Translations under genes and position numbers: made by a program
Notes under the pieces: generated by a model
Seen by the model: only the letters and a program-made list of their open reading frames with translations
The model's database searches: none
Told to the model about the DNA's origin: nothing
DNA from: Devosiaceae bacterium
GTDB taxonomy: Bacteria > Pseudomonadota > Alphaproteobacteria > Rhizobiales > Devosiaceae
Length of the DNA stretch: 12,346 bases
Assembly: GCA_021648585.1 (NCBI GenBank)
Contig: JAKISM010000064.1
Span: 1-12,346 of the forward strand
Direction of reading: 5' to 3'
Shown here: one piece after another, positions 1 to 7,929 of the stretch
How the letters are laid out: every line of letters begins with the position of its first letter
How positions within the stretch are numbered: position 1 is the stretch's first letter

Positions 1-966
1 AAAAGTTAAAACCATTGCAAATAGCAATGAATTATCCATAGTTTTTTTAGCCTCAACATTGCGACCACCGCTTATATGGCGTGAAAGCTCTGGCAAAAGC
101 ACAACGCCAATAGCAATGCCAATTAGCCCTAGTGGAAGTTGATAAAGCCTATCGGCAAAATATAGATATGAAAGGGCTGAGCTGGCGCTTGAGGCGATAA
201 TTGTGCCGATAAAAATATTTATTTGTGTAATGCCGCCAGTGAAAATTGCAGGTATAGCTAGCAACCAAAATTTGCGAACATCGGGGTTTATTTTGGGGCG
301 AGAAAATTTGGGCGAAAACCCTGTGCTTTTTACTGCCCAAAATACCAATATAAATTGTGCAATGCCGCCAATGAATATGCCTATCGCAAGCCATATGGCT
401 GCAATTTGTGCGCCAGCCTCTACGCTAAACACAAGAAAAATTAAAATGATAACTAACACAATATTTAATAAAACTGGTGCAAAGGCGGCGGCTAAGAATT
501 TACCCAAGCCATTTAATATGCCGCCATAGGCTGCCATTAAAGACATGGCGGCTAAATAAGGAAAACAAATACGTGCTAACAGAACTGTAAATTCAAATTT
601 TTCTTTATCTGCGACAAAACCCGGTACAAAAATCGCCATTAATTGCGGCATAAAGATTTCAGCTAAAATAGTAATAATGAGTAAAAACACGGCTAGCCAA
701 GAAATAATGTGTGAGGCAAATAGGCGTGCTTCCTCGTTGGTTTTTTCTTCTAATTTAGAGGCAAATAATGGAATGAAAGCCGAATTAAATGCCCCTTCTG
801 CAAATAGTCTTCGAAATAGATTTGGAAAGCGAAATGCTGCAAAAAAAGCGTCGGCCACCATTCCCGTGCCAAGCACTAAGGCGATGAGTATATCACGCAC
901 AAAGCCCAAAATACGAGAGATAAGCGTCATGGCGCTTACGTTAAAAAAATTCTTATAAAGGCTCAT
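1..966 (-). CDS. murJ: Lipid II flippase MurJ (MviN family), N-terminal 322 residues
   Basis: This is a multi-pass inner-membrane protein of the MOP/MATE-like superfamily that flips lipid II to the periplasmic face for peptidoglycan synthesis. The ATG at 966-964 overlaps the glnD stop as ATGA. The frame runs open to the left window edge, so about 322 of the usual 510-530 residues are visible. The start reads MSLYKNFFNVSAMTLISR, followed by the MurJ signature GFVRDILIA, DAFFAAFRFPNLFRRLF and AEGAFNSAFIPLF. R18, R24, D39 and R52 match residues known to matter in E. coli MurJ. Many hydrophobic segments follow, for example around residues 90-105, 130-155 and 160-185. It is the last visible gene of the mutS-glnD-murJ operon and is probably translationally coupled to glnD. 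The plus-strand open frames here are shadows. The family call is very secure; only the C-terminus is unseen. Confidence 0.96.
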   Translation of the reverse strand, partial: MSLYKNFFNVSAMTLISRILGFVRDILIALVLGTGMVADAFFAAFRFPNLFRRLFAEGAFNSAFIPLFASKLEEKTNEEARLFASHIISWLAVFLLIITILAEIFMPQLMAIFVPGFVADKEKFEFTVLLARICFPYLAAMSLMAAYGGILNGLGKFLAAAFAPVLLNIVLVIILIFLVFSVEAGAQIAAIWLAIGIFIGGIAQFILVFWAVKSTGFSPKFSRPKINPDVRKFWLLAIPAIFTGGITQINIFIGTIIASSASSALSYLYFADRLYQLPLGLIGIAIGVVLLPELSRHISGGRNVEAKKTMDNSLLFAMVLTF

Positions 967-3755
967 AATTTACGATTTGGCTCCAATATTTCCAACAGCC
1001 TATCATGAATTTTAGCTTGTCGCCTGTCTTGTTCAATTTTAGCCCCCGTTAAATCGGTTACATAAAATACATCAACCGCCTTTTCGCCATAGGTTGAAAT
1101 ATGGGCTGAGCCAATAGTTAGATTAAGTTCAGATATTTCCATTGTTAAATCACGCAATAGACCTGTTCTGTCTAGTCCAGAAACTTCAAGCACCGTGAAT
1201 TTATTTGATAGATTATTTGATATAAGCACTTCACCCGGTACTTTGAAGGGTTTTAGGCGGCGATTAAGGCGGGTGTTTTTAACTGGCTTTTTATCAAGAT
1301 ATCGTGTGCCCTCTAATAATTCTCTTACTGTTTCGACAATGCGATGAGCACGAATATTTTCATCTTCATCGCTTTGAAAGGCTCTACGTAATTGTAATGT
1401 ATCAAGCGCTTGCCCATCTCGCATTAAAACAATTTGTGCGCCAACTATTGAGGCTTCTGCCATAGTGCAAGCTCCTGCAATCATGGTGAGGAGGCGAGGG
1501 TGATCGGCGGTATAAAAAGAAATTTCGGTGATTTGCTCAAATGATTTTACGTGAATAGTTCCAGAAAAAGCTTGTTTCTTTAGATCAGCATTTCTTATCA
1601 TTTTGGCGTGTTTTAGTTGTAATTCAAGATCGGTGCGTAACCAATAGGGGCTATAATGGCGGTTTAGATATTTTTCAATTTCACTTGGCGACCAATTATC
1701 TAAATGCTCTGTAAGTGTCTGTTTGGCTTTTTCAACTCTATCGCCTTGCGAAATTTGTGAATGTCCACCAGATAATAATGGCTCTGTTGCATAATAAAGC
1801 GCACGTAAAAGCGAGCCTTTCCAGCCAGTCCAAACTCCGGGCCCTACGGCTCGAATATCACATGCGGTTAAAATCATAAGTAGTGCTAAGCGTGCTGGGC
1901 TTTGCACAATATCGGCAAAATTTTTGGCAGTGGTTGGATCTTGAATATCACGAGATTGCGCTATTTCACTCATTAAAAGATGATATTTAATTAGCCAACT
2001 AACGGTTTCAGTTTCAGCGGCACTTAAGCCTAATCTTTTGCAAAAGCGTTTTGCAATACGAGCGCCTGCTATTGAATGATCTTCTTTTCTACCCTTTGCA
2101 ATATCGTGCAAAAATAGCGCAATATATAATAATTTTACATCATTAAGAGTTGGCAAAAGTTCGTGCGTTAGGGGCAATTCTTTTTTTAGTTCGCCATTTT
2201 CAATAGATGCCATAACGCCAACTGAGCGGATAAGATGTTCGTCCACTGTGAAATGATGATACATATTAAATTGCATAAGAGCGACGATTTTGCCAAATTC
2301 TGGTACAAAACGCCCAAGCACTCCGCTTTCATTCATGCGCCTTAAAGTGCGCTCAACTGAAACTGATGAAGTTAGAATTTCTAAAAAATATTGATTGGCT
2401 TGCTCATTGTTACGTAAATCAGAATTGATATATTTTAATGAGCGGGTGATATGTTTGAACGCTTCGGGGTGAAATAATAATTCCTCCCTTTCAACTAACC
2501 AAAATATCTTAATTAGGTTTATTGGGTTTTTTGCAAAAAGCTCTGTGTCCTTAACATTAATGCGCCCCCGCTCAATTATATAATCAGGCTCATTTTTTAT
2601 TTGCTTATTATTTTTTATGCGTAAACCCTCAAGTGCTAAACTCAATATATTAGTTCTACTAGCGTGAGAAAATTCAAGCACCGAGCAAAAAACACGAGTT
2701 AAATCACCAACATCTTTTGCCGCTAAAAAATATCGTTTCATAAAACGCTCAACACCCAACATTCCTGCCCTATCAGAAAAACCCATACGTTGCGCAAGCT
2801 CTGGCTGCACATCAAAAGTAAGAGTTTCATCTGCACGATTGGTGAGGAAATGAAGATGGCAACGCACCGCCCAAAGGAAATTTTCTGAACGCTCAAACAA
2901 TCTAAGCTCTGAGGCGCTAAACACGCCCTTTTTCACTAAATCGGCGTTGCTCTTTACTTGATAAAAATATTTGCCAATCCAAAAAAGCGTATTAAGATCT
3001 CTTAATCCACCCTTGCCCTCTTTAATATTTGGCTCAACAACATAGCGAGTATTGCCCATACGCTCATGGCGCAAATCACGCTCGTGCAATTTTGCGGCGA
3101 TAAATTCAGGCCCAGTTTTGCTCATGATTTCTTTTTCAAAACGCTTAACAAGAGTTTCAAATAGCGCCTCATTGCCTGAAAGAAAACGAGCCTCAAGTGT
3201 TGCGGTGCGAATGGTCATATCAGTCTTTGCCATTTTTAGACATTCATCAAGAGAGCGCACTGCATGGCCAACTTTTTGACCAAGATCCCAAAGCATATAA
3301 AGTATATATTCAATTATTTGCTCATTACGTTTTTCTTGTTGCTCTGTTTGTTTTTCAGGCAATATGAATAATAGATCAATATCAGATCCGGGCGCTAATG
3401 TTGCACGTCCATAACCACCAACCGCTGCTATGCTTAGGGTGTTATTTTTTGTGCTATTATCAAGGGGAGGAAAAACATAATTGTTGGCAAAATTATGGGT
3501 TGCACGAATAATTTCGTCTTGTGCTAGACAGATATTTTTGGCGCATTTTTCACCCTTTTGGGTTTTTATAAGCTCGTCTTGTGCTGCTTTATGGGCATTT
3601 AATAGAGTTGATTTTATTAGATTAAAAAACATGGCTCTAGAATTTGAAGATGCAGCTGGTTGCTCGCCCAATTCTTCTAGCATTTGCGAAATTATATCAT
3701 CTGCTAAAAGGGCGATAAAGCCAGTTTTTTTTACCCTATTATTTGTTGCCATCAT
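963..3755 (-). CDS. glnD: Bifunctional PII uridylyltransferase/uridylyl-removing enzyme GlnD
   Basis: GlnD is the cytoplasmic nitrogen sensor. It uridylylates PII proteins (GlnB/GlnK) when glutamine is low and removes UMP when glutamine is high. The 930-residue length is normal for Rhizobiales. A nucleotidyltransferase domain carries GGYGR (GG at 113-114) and GSDIDLL with metal ligands D125 and D127. The GlnD linker and helical domain contains EGKGGLRDLNTLFW (about 246-259). An HD hydrolase domain begins around DEHLIR (H507) and has LHDIAKGR (H550, D551) for UMP removal. Two C-terminal ACT domains lie at about 743-815 (SFYTADHPRLL) and 853-925 (VSGLDRTGLLRDL), the glutamine sensors. Two consecutive ATGs (3755 and 3752) are possible starts. 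Both lie inside the end of mutS (17- or 14-bp overlap), with AAAGAG a few bases upstream as a plausible ribosome site. No key residue is missing. Confidence 0.97.
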   Translation of the reverse strand: MMATNNRVKKTGFIALLADDIISQMLEELGEQPAASSNSRAMFFNLIKSTLLNAHKAAQDELIKTQKGEKCAKNICLAQDEIIRATHNFANNYVFPPLDNSTKNNTLSIAAVGGYGRATLAPGSDIDLLFILPEKQTEQQEKRNEQIIEYILYMLWDLGQKVGHAVRSLDECLKMAKTDMTIRTATLEARFLSGNEALFETLVKRFEKEIMSKTGPEFIAAKLHERDLRHERMGNTRYVVEPNIKEGKGGLRDLNTLFWIGKYFYQVKSNADLVKKGVFSASELRLFERSENFLWAVRCHLHFLTNRADETLTFDVQPELAQRMGFSDRAGMLGVERFMKRYFLAAKDVGDLTRVFCSVLEFSHASRTNILSLALEGLRIKNNKQIKNEPDYIIERGRINVKDTELFAKNPINLIKIFWLVEREELLFHPEAFKHITRSLKYINSDLRNNEQANQYFLEILTSSVSVERTLRRMNESGVLGRFVPEFGKIVALMQFNMYHHFTVDEHLIRSVGVMASIENGELKKELPLTHELLPTLNDVKLLYIALFLHDIAKGRKEDHSIAGARIAKRFCKRLGLSAAETETVSWLIKYHLLMSEIAQSRDIQDPTTAKNFADIVQSPARLALLMILTACDIRAVGPGVWTGWKGSLLRALYYATEPLLSGGHSQISQGDRVEKAKQTLTEHLDNWSPSEIEKYLNRHYSPYWLRTDLELQLKHAKMIRNADLKKQAFSGTIHVKSFEQITEISFYTADHPRLLTMIAGACTMAEASIVGAQIVLMRDGQALDTLQLRRAFQSDEDENIRAHRIVETVRELLEGTRYLDKKPVKNTRLNRRLKPFKVPGEVLISNNLSNKFTVLEVSGLDRTGLLRDLTMEISELNLTIGSAHISTYGEKAVDVFYVTDLTGAKIEQDRRQAKIHDRLLEILEPNRKL

Positions 3756-6429
3756 ACACTCTTTTTAATTCATAAAGCAATTCAACTGCTTTAAGAGGAG
3801 TTAACTCGTCTGGGCGCAAATTATCAAGCATTTCATCAATTTTGCTAATTTCATTTTGCTTGGTTTTGATTGAATGAGAAAATAAAGGCAATTCATCTAA
3901 TATTAAACTAGCGCTTGAGCGGGGTTGCTTTTCTAATAGGCTTAAAACTTCTTTGGCACGTTGCAAGGTTTCTTGGGGGAGCCCTGCAAGCTTTGCTACT
4001 TGAATGCCATAAGAGCGATCGCTTGTGCCTTTGCTTACCTGATGTAAAAATACTAATTCTCCTCTATATTCACGAACGTTCATTGTGTGGTTTGAAGTGC
4101 GATCTAATATTTTTGCTAATGATGTTAATTCATGAAAATGAGTTGCAAATAATGCTCGTGAGCGATTGCGTTTATTTAGCGCTTCAGCAGTTGCCCATGC
4201 GATTGAGAGGCCATCAAAAGTTGAAGTGCCTCGACCAATTTCATCAAGAATAACTAATGAGCGTTTAGTTGCATAATTTAAGATAGCGGCAGTTTCAACC
4301 ATTTCAACCATGAAGGTTGAGCGTCCCTTTGCAATATCATCAGATGCGCCAACTCGAGAAAACACCTTATCAACTATGCCAATATGCGCAGAATTTGCTG
4401 GAACAAAAGAGCCGATTTGCGCTAGGATAGCAATCAATGCATTTTGCCGTAAAAAGGTTGATTTGCCGCCCATATTAGGCCCAGTAACTAACCATAATTG
4501 CCCGCCATTTTCTTTTTCGTTTGCCCCACCTTCTCCTGAAAGATCGCAATCATTAATAATGAAATTCTCATTGACGTCTTTTAATGTTTGCTCAACAACT
4601 GGGTGGCGTGCGCCAATAATATTAAAGGCTAAAGAATTATCAATTTTGGGGCGACAATAATTTCTTTGGGCTGCTAATTTTGCAAGAGAAATGCTTAGGT
4701 CTAATTTGGCTAAAGCATCGCCTGATTTTTGCAAGATTTTACTTTTAGCAATAATTTCATTTCTTAAAGAGTTAAAAATATCAAGTTCAATTTTTAACGA
4801 ATTAGCTTGCGCAAGAGAAATTTCGCTCTCAAGTTTTGCCAGATCAGAAGTTGTAAAACGCATAACATTGGCCATTGTCTGGCGATGAATAAAATTAGAA
4901 TTAAACTCGTTCGATAATAATTTTTCACCCTGACTTATCGGCACTTCAATGAAATATCCAAGCACTCTATTATGCTTGATTTTAAGGTTTTTAATTTCTG
5001 TTTCTTGACTTAAATCCTGCTGGAGAGCGCTAATTATCGTGCGGCTTTTTGTGGTTAATTGGCGTTGCCTATCAAGTTCTTCATTATAATTTTGCCTTAT
5101 AAAGCCACCATCTTTTTTATGAATTGGCGGCTCATCAATAAAGGCTAATGCAAGCTTTTGTCCTAGGCTTTTTGGCAATAGGTTAAGCGTAGAAATAATG
5201 TCCTTTATACCAGTAGGTAATTGTGATTTTTTAGATATTATTTCACTTAAAGAAGTTGCCTTTTCTATAGCTATGCCTAAATTTGCTAAATCCCTTGGGC
5301 CGCTACGATCAAGCGTTAGGCGGGTTAGTGCACGTGAAATATCAGGAATGGAGCGGATGTTTTTTTGTAATTCATCACGAAAGATATTATCAGAAAACAA
5401 GGTTTCAACCATATCAAGACGTTTATTTATGTCCTCTATATTTGTAAGTGGGGCTAATAATCGCCTTGTTAATAATCTTGAGCCAGCAGATGTTGAACAT
5501 AGATCTATTACATCTCTTAAAGAGCCTTTTTGTAATCCCTGATTGGTGCTTATTAATTCAAGCGAATTTCTTGTTGCAACGTCAATAGACATTATGGTGT
5601 TAGAGTTTTTGCCTATTGGATTTCTTAGTGCTAGCTCATTAGTTTTTTGTGCATTTTCAATATAATTTATTAGTGCCCCAAGCGCTGAGTGAGTGGTGCG
5701 TGAAAGGAGGGATGCGTCATATTTCTCAAATGTTTGGTTTATTTTTTTTAGTGATAATTCACTATCAAAATATTTATGTTCAACAATGGTTATTTTATTT
5801 TCTAAATTATTTGGTAAGAAGGAGAGTTGTTTTATTTTATCAAGATTTTTTTGTGAGATGATTATTTCAGTTGCATTTATGAGCGATAATTCATCGCGTA
5901 ATTGCTCACCCTTTATCTTTGTATGAAAAATCTCTCCTGTTGAAATATCCGCCCATGCAAGAGCTACTTCTGATTTTTCATGGCTGATAATTGCTAAGGA
6001 GCAAAGAAAATTATTGCTGTTGGTTGGCAATAATTCATCCTCAGTAATTGTGCCAGCACTAACAAGGCGCACCACATCTCGTTTTACAACTGATTTTGAC
6101 CCTCGTTTTTTAGCTTCAATAGGGCTTTCCATTTGCTCGCAAACCGCAACTTTATGCCCAAGAGAAATTAGTTTTTTTAGATAATTATCTGAAGCATGAA
6201 CCGGCACGCCGCACATAGGAATATCTTTATCTTTATGTTTGCCTCGCTTGGTTAAAACTATGCCAAGTGCACGTGATGCTATTTGAGCATCTTCAAAGAA
6301 TAATTCATAAAAATCACCCATGCGATAGAATAATAAATAACCCGGATTGACAGCTTTTATTTCTAAAAATTGCGCTATCATGGGGGTTGGGCTATTGGTG
6401 TCTGGGGCTTTATAGGGCGCTTGTTTCAT
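3739..6429 (-). CDS. mutS: DNA mismatch repair protein MutS
   Basis: MutS is the mismatch-recognition ATPase that recruits MutL. The protein has 896 residues, normal for alphaproteobacterial MutS1. The N-terminal mismatch-binding domain holds the Phe-X-Glu wedge in MGDFYELF (F40, E42), followed by LTKRGK and PMCGVPVHA. The connector, core and clamp domains span about 135-600, including the RNPIG...TRNSLEL block (about 269-292) and the clamp stretch NRVLGYFIEV (487-496). The ATPase domain has Walker A TGPNMGGKST (649-658), the signature region around GRSTFMVEM (702-710), Walker B VILDEIGRGTSTFDG (726-740) and FATHFHEL (761-768). The C-terminus has a dimer/tetramer helix (RPDELTPLKAVELLYELK). 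DELPLF (845-850) could be a sliding-clamp contact, which is inference. The first ATG (6429-6427) lacks an obvious Shine-Dalgarno, but the next N-terminal residues match the family. It is the first gene of the mutS-glnD-murJ unit. Confidence 0.98.
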   Translation of the reverse strand: MKQAPYKAPDTNSPTPMIAQFLEIKAVNPGYLLFYRMGDFYELFFEDAQIASRALGIVLTKRGKHKDKDIPMCGVPVHASDNYLKKLISLGHKVAVCEQMESPIEAKKRGSKSVVKRDVVRLVSAGTITEDELLPTNSNNFLCSLAIISHEKSEVALAWADISTGEIFHTKIKGEQLRDELSLINATEIIISQKNLDKIKQLSFLPNNLENKITIVEHKYFDSELSLKKINQTFEKYDASLLSRTTHSALGALINYIENAQKTNELALRNPIGKNSNTIMSIDVATRNSLELISTNQGLQKGSLRDVIDLCSTSAGSRLLTRRLLAPLTNIEDINKRLDMVETLFSDNIFRDELQKNIRSIPDISRALTRLTLDRSGPRDLANLGIAIEKATSLSEIISKKSQLPTGIKDIISTLNLLPKSLGQKLALAFIDEPPIHKKDGGFIRQNYNEELDRQRQLTTKSRTIISALQQDLSQETEIKNLKIKHNRVLGYFIEVPISQGEKLLSNEFNSNFIHRQTMANVMRFTTSDLAKLESEISLAQANSLKIELDIFNSLRNEIIAKSKILQKSGDALAKLDLSISLAKLAAQRNYCRPKIDNSLAFNIIGARHPVVEQTLKDVNENFIINDCDLSGEGGANEKENGGQLWLVTGPNMGGKSTFLRQNALIAILAQIGSFVPANSAHIGIVDKVFSRVGASDDIAKGRSTFMVEMVETAAILNYATKRSLVILDEIGRGTSTFDGLSIAWATAEALNKRNRSRALFATHFHELTSLAKILDRTSNHTMNVREYRGELVFLHQVSKGTSDRSYGIQVAKLAGLPQETLQRAKEVLSLLEKQPRSSASLILDELPLFSHSIKTKQNEISKIDEMLDNLRPDELTPLKAVELLYELKRVYDGNK

Positions 6430-6563
6430 TGTGTGTTTATTGGTGCAATTATTGTTGATTGAACTTTCATAATAACACTATTGCAAAAATAGAATTATTC
6501 AACTGCTTAAGATAATATATTTTGCTATTTGAATTGTTTTGCTAGCGTGCTAAAGATTTTTTG
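6430..6563. promoter_or_regulatory. Divergent intergenic region between mutS and the cobalamin leader
   Basis: This is a very AT-rich 134-bp spacer with no credible gene. It must contain the minus-strand mutS promoter and the plus-strand promoter of the riboswitch leader. Candidate -10-like hexamers on the plus strand are GATAAT and TATATT in the stretch GATAATATATT (about 6511-6521), but neither has a convincing -35 at 16-18 bp. On the minus strand a TTGAAT and a TATTAT lie upstream of mutS, though at a poor spacing. The assignment as a promoter region rests mainly on gene orientation. The exact elements are not resolved by eye. Confidence 0.4.
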
Positions 6564-6767
6564 TTGGTGCTAAGAATCATAATGATTTGAAGCGTAATAG
6601 GGAATATGGTGCGAATTACCCAAAAGGGGTTCAATTCCATGACTGCCCCCGCAACTGTAAGTGATGAGTTTTTCTAATATACCACTGGTTTTTCTGGGAA
6701 GGTTAGAAAGGCGAAAACAAGCAAGAGAGTTTGTTTGTTTAGATTTACAAGTCAGGAGACCTGCCAA
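6564..6767 (+). promoter_or_regulatory. Cobalamin (B12) riboswitch aptamer
   Basis: The leader RNA carries the conserved blocks of the cobalamin riboswitch in the correct order. AATAGGGAA is at 6596-6604 and GGTGCGAA at 6608-6615. An A-T-G-G / C-C-A-T closed hairpin with an ACCC/GGGGT top spans 6606-6640. The core GCCCCCGCAACTGTAA is at 6645-6660, and CCACTGG...CTGGGAAGG at 6682-6702 is enclosed by a 7-bp stem TTTCTAA (6671-6677) / TTAGAAA (6703-6709). The 3' B12 box, AGTCAGGAGACCTGCC, is at 6750-6765. P1 can form from TTGG (6564-6567) and CCAA (6764-6767). A purine/pyrimidine hairpin at about 6716-6740 is the variable peripheral arm. It lies directly upstream of cbtB, so adenosyl- or other cobalamin is expected to repress the cobalt transporter and probably cobN and cobO. 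The minus-strand 65-residue open frame across it is spurious. Confidence 0.95.
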
Positions 6768-6830
6768 TTTGTTGGAGCGCTTTGCTGTTGTAGTATTGGC
6801 TCTTTTTTCTAACCGTCACACGGAGGGTGT
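6763..6830 (+). promoter_or_regulatory. Candidate riboswitch expression platform and cbtB ribosome-binding site
   Basis: Two switchable structures can be drawn between the aptamer and cbtB. First, GCCAAT (6763-6768) is the perfect complement of ATTGGC (6795-6800), and it is followed by the T-rich TCTTTTTTCT (6801-6810), resembling an intrinsic terminator with a long loop. Its left arm overlaps the 3' strand of P1. Second, ACAC (6818-6821) and GTGT (6827-6830) flank GGAGG, putting the strong Shine-Dalgarno GGAGGG (6822-6827, 7 nt before the ATG) in a small hairpin loop. That would suit translational control. The pairings are visible in the sequence; which one operates is inference. Confidence 0.4.
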
Positions 6831-6834
6831 TGTC

Positions 6835-7011
6835 ATGATAAATACTACTACTAATATTCAGGTTCTTTCTATTTCCCAAAAGATAATTGCAGGCTCATTA
6901 GCGCTTTTTATTGGTCTATCGCTAATTTATGGCATTGGGCATTTTCAAAATATTATGCTGCATAATGGTGCGCATGATTTGCGCCATGCTGCTGGCTTTC
7001 CTTGCCACTAA
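6835..7011 (+). CDS. cbtB: CbtB, small subunit of predicted cobalt transporter
   Basis: This is a 58-residue single-pass membrane protein of the CbtB family, which is predicted to work with CbtA in cobalt uptake. One hydrophobic helix (about residues 17-36) is followed by a short metal-ligand-rich tail: H36, H43, H47, H51, C57 and H58, ending HDLRHAAGFPCH, the hallmark of the family. The start at 6835 is supported by GGAGGG seven bases upstream and by the usual family length. An in-frame ATG at 6661 lies inside the riboswitch and would add 58 residues of non-family sequence, so it is rejected. It is the first gene after the riboswitch, with cbtA 33 bp downstream. Cobalt specificity is inferred from the B12 control and the cobN neighbour. 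The transport role in this family is, to my knowledge, predicted from genomic context. Confidence 0.93.
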   Translation: MINTTTNIQVLSISQKIIAGSLALFIGLSLIYGIGHFQNIMLHNGAHDLRHAAGFPCH

Positions 7012-7044
7012 TTTTTTACATCTAATCTAAATATTGGAAATATT

Positions 7045-7755
7045 ATGGAACTTTTTAAGCGAATTTTTTTCGCTGCAGTGCTTGCTGGTGCTGTGGCTGG
7101 TCTTGTGCAATCTGCAATTATGCAATGGCGAGTTGTGCCGCTAATTCTTGAAGCGGAACTTTATGAAATAAGTGAAGCTGATGCAATTATGCATGAAAGT
7201 GATGCAAGCCCTGCGCCGCCGCATAAGCATGAAATTGCTGAGCAAGAGTGGGAGCCGCAGAACGGTTTGGAGCGAACTCTTTATACCGTTCTGGCAACAG
7301 TGCTAATCAGCTTAGGTTTTGCGCTGGTTTTAGCAGCAATTTCAACTCTAGCCTCATTACAAATCACAACTCAAAATGGGCTTTTATGGGGGTTGGCTGG
7401 ATTTTTAAGTTTTTCTCTTATGCCAGCAATAGGCTCGCCGCCAGAATTACCGGGTATGATTGCCGCTGAACTTGGCGCACGACAGGTTTGGTGGTGGGGA
7501 GTGGTAATTGCAACTGGTGCGGCAATTTTATTATTGGTAAAATACCCAAAACCTATTGTTTTAATAGTTGCTGTAGCTTTGTTTTTAGCGCCGCATATTA
7601 TTGGCGCTCCACTACCGCCCAGCTTAGAATCAGATGTACCAGCATATTTGGCAAGTTCTTATGCTGCTAATGCCTTGTTCAGTGCCCTTATTTTTTGGTT
7701 ATTGCTTGGTTGGCTTTATGGGTTTTTCTCACAGCGGTTTTTTAAAAATGCCTAG
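7045..7755 (+). CDS. cbtA: CbtA, membrane subunit of predicted cobalt transporter
   Basis: This is a 236-residue integral membrane protein with about six predicted helices (about residues 7-26, 78-104, 111-128, 149-166, 169-187 and 205-228). The first helix (RIFFAAVLAGAVAGLVQS) and the segment PAIGSPPELPG...ARQVWWW (127-151) are typical of the CbtA family. Between helices 1 and 2 lies a hydrophilic, acidic loop with H50, H60 and H62 (for example PPHKHE) that could bind metal; this is inference. Two tryptophan-rich patches and an LAPHIIGAP motif (181-189) lie in the C-terminal half. The ATG at 7045 has a weak GGAA about 6 bases upstream and sits 33 bp after cbtB, so the two are probably co-translated. 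The likely role is Co2+ entry feeding the chelatase encoded downstream. The family is secure; the substrate is inferred. Confidence 0.92.
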   Translation: MELFKRIFFAAVLAGAVAGLVQSAIMQWRVVPLILEAELYEISEADAIMHESDASPAPPHKHEIAEQEWEPQNGLERTLYTVLATVLISLGFALVLAAISTLASLQITTQNGLLWGLAGFLSFSLMPAIGSPPELPGMIAAELGARQVWWWGVVIATGAAILLLVKYPKPIVLIVAVALFLAPHIIGAPLPPSLESDVPAYLASSYAANALFSALIFWLLLGWLYGFFSQRFFKNA

Positions 7756-7776
7756 AGTGCGTGCAACAAGCTACCC

Positions 7777-7873
7777 GTCATTGCGAGGAGCAAAGCGACG
7801 AAGCAATCCAGAGATATTATGTGCAAATTTAAACGTTCTGGATTGCCACGCATCTAACGATGCTCGCAATGAC
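7777..7873. repeat. 97-bp palindromic repeat between cbtA and cobN
   Basis: This imperfect inverted repeat occupies most of the 174-bp cbtA-cobN gap. Its outer 11 bp GTCATTGCGAG (7777-7787) recur as the exact reverse complement CTCGCAATGAC (7863-7873). An inner block GCAATCCAGA (7803-7812) recurs as TCTGGATTGC (7837-7846). The stretches between the blocks have diverged, so the RNA would fold as a long stem with an internal loop. From general knowledge, GTCATTGCGAG...GCAATCC palindromes are dispersed in many copies in diverse bacterial genomes, often giving spurious peptides such as SLRGAKRRSNPE; that peptide can be read here in another frame. No transposase is present. No T-tract follows, so it is not an obvious terminator. 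Confidence 0.88.
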
Positions 7874-7929
7874 AATGCTTCTATTCTGTCCTTCTATTCA
7901 CAAAGCATAAGCAATAATAGGCAAATATC

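Noticed and set aside
203..529. Plus-strand open frame of 108 residues, with another at 677-958
   Set aside because: Both lie antisense within murJ, whose minus-strand translation matches the family residue by residue. The plus-strand products have no recognisable features.
6570..6767. Minus-strand open frame of 65 residues upstream of mutS
   Set aside because: It is the antisense of the cobalamin riboswitch. The conserved RNA blocks explain the sequence.
6661..6834. N-terminal extension of CbtB from the ATG at 6661
   Set aside because: It would translate the riboswitch core and bypass the strong GGAGGG site. CbtB proteins are normally about 60 residues, matching the 6835 start.
7777..7873. 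Rho-independent terminator after cbtA
   Set aside because: The hairpin is long and interrupted and no T-tract follows it. The features fit a dispersed palindromic repeat better.
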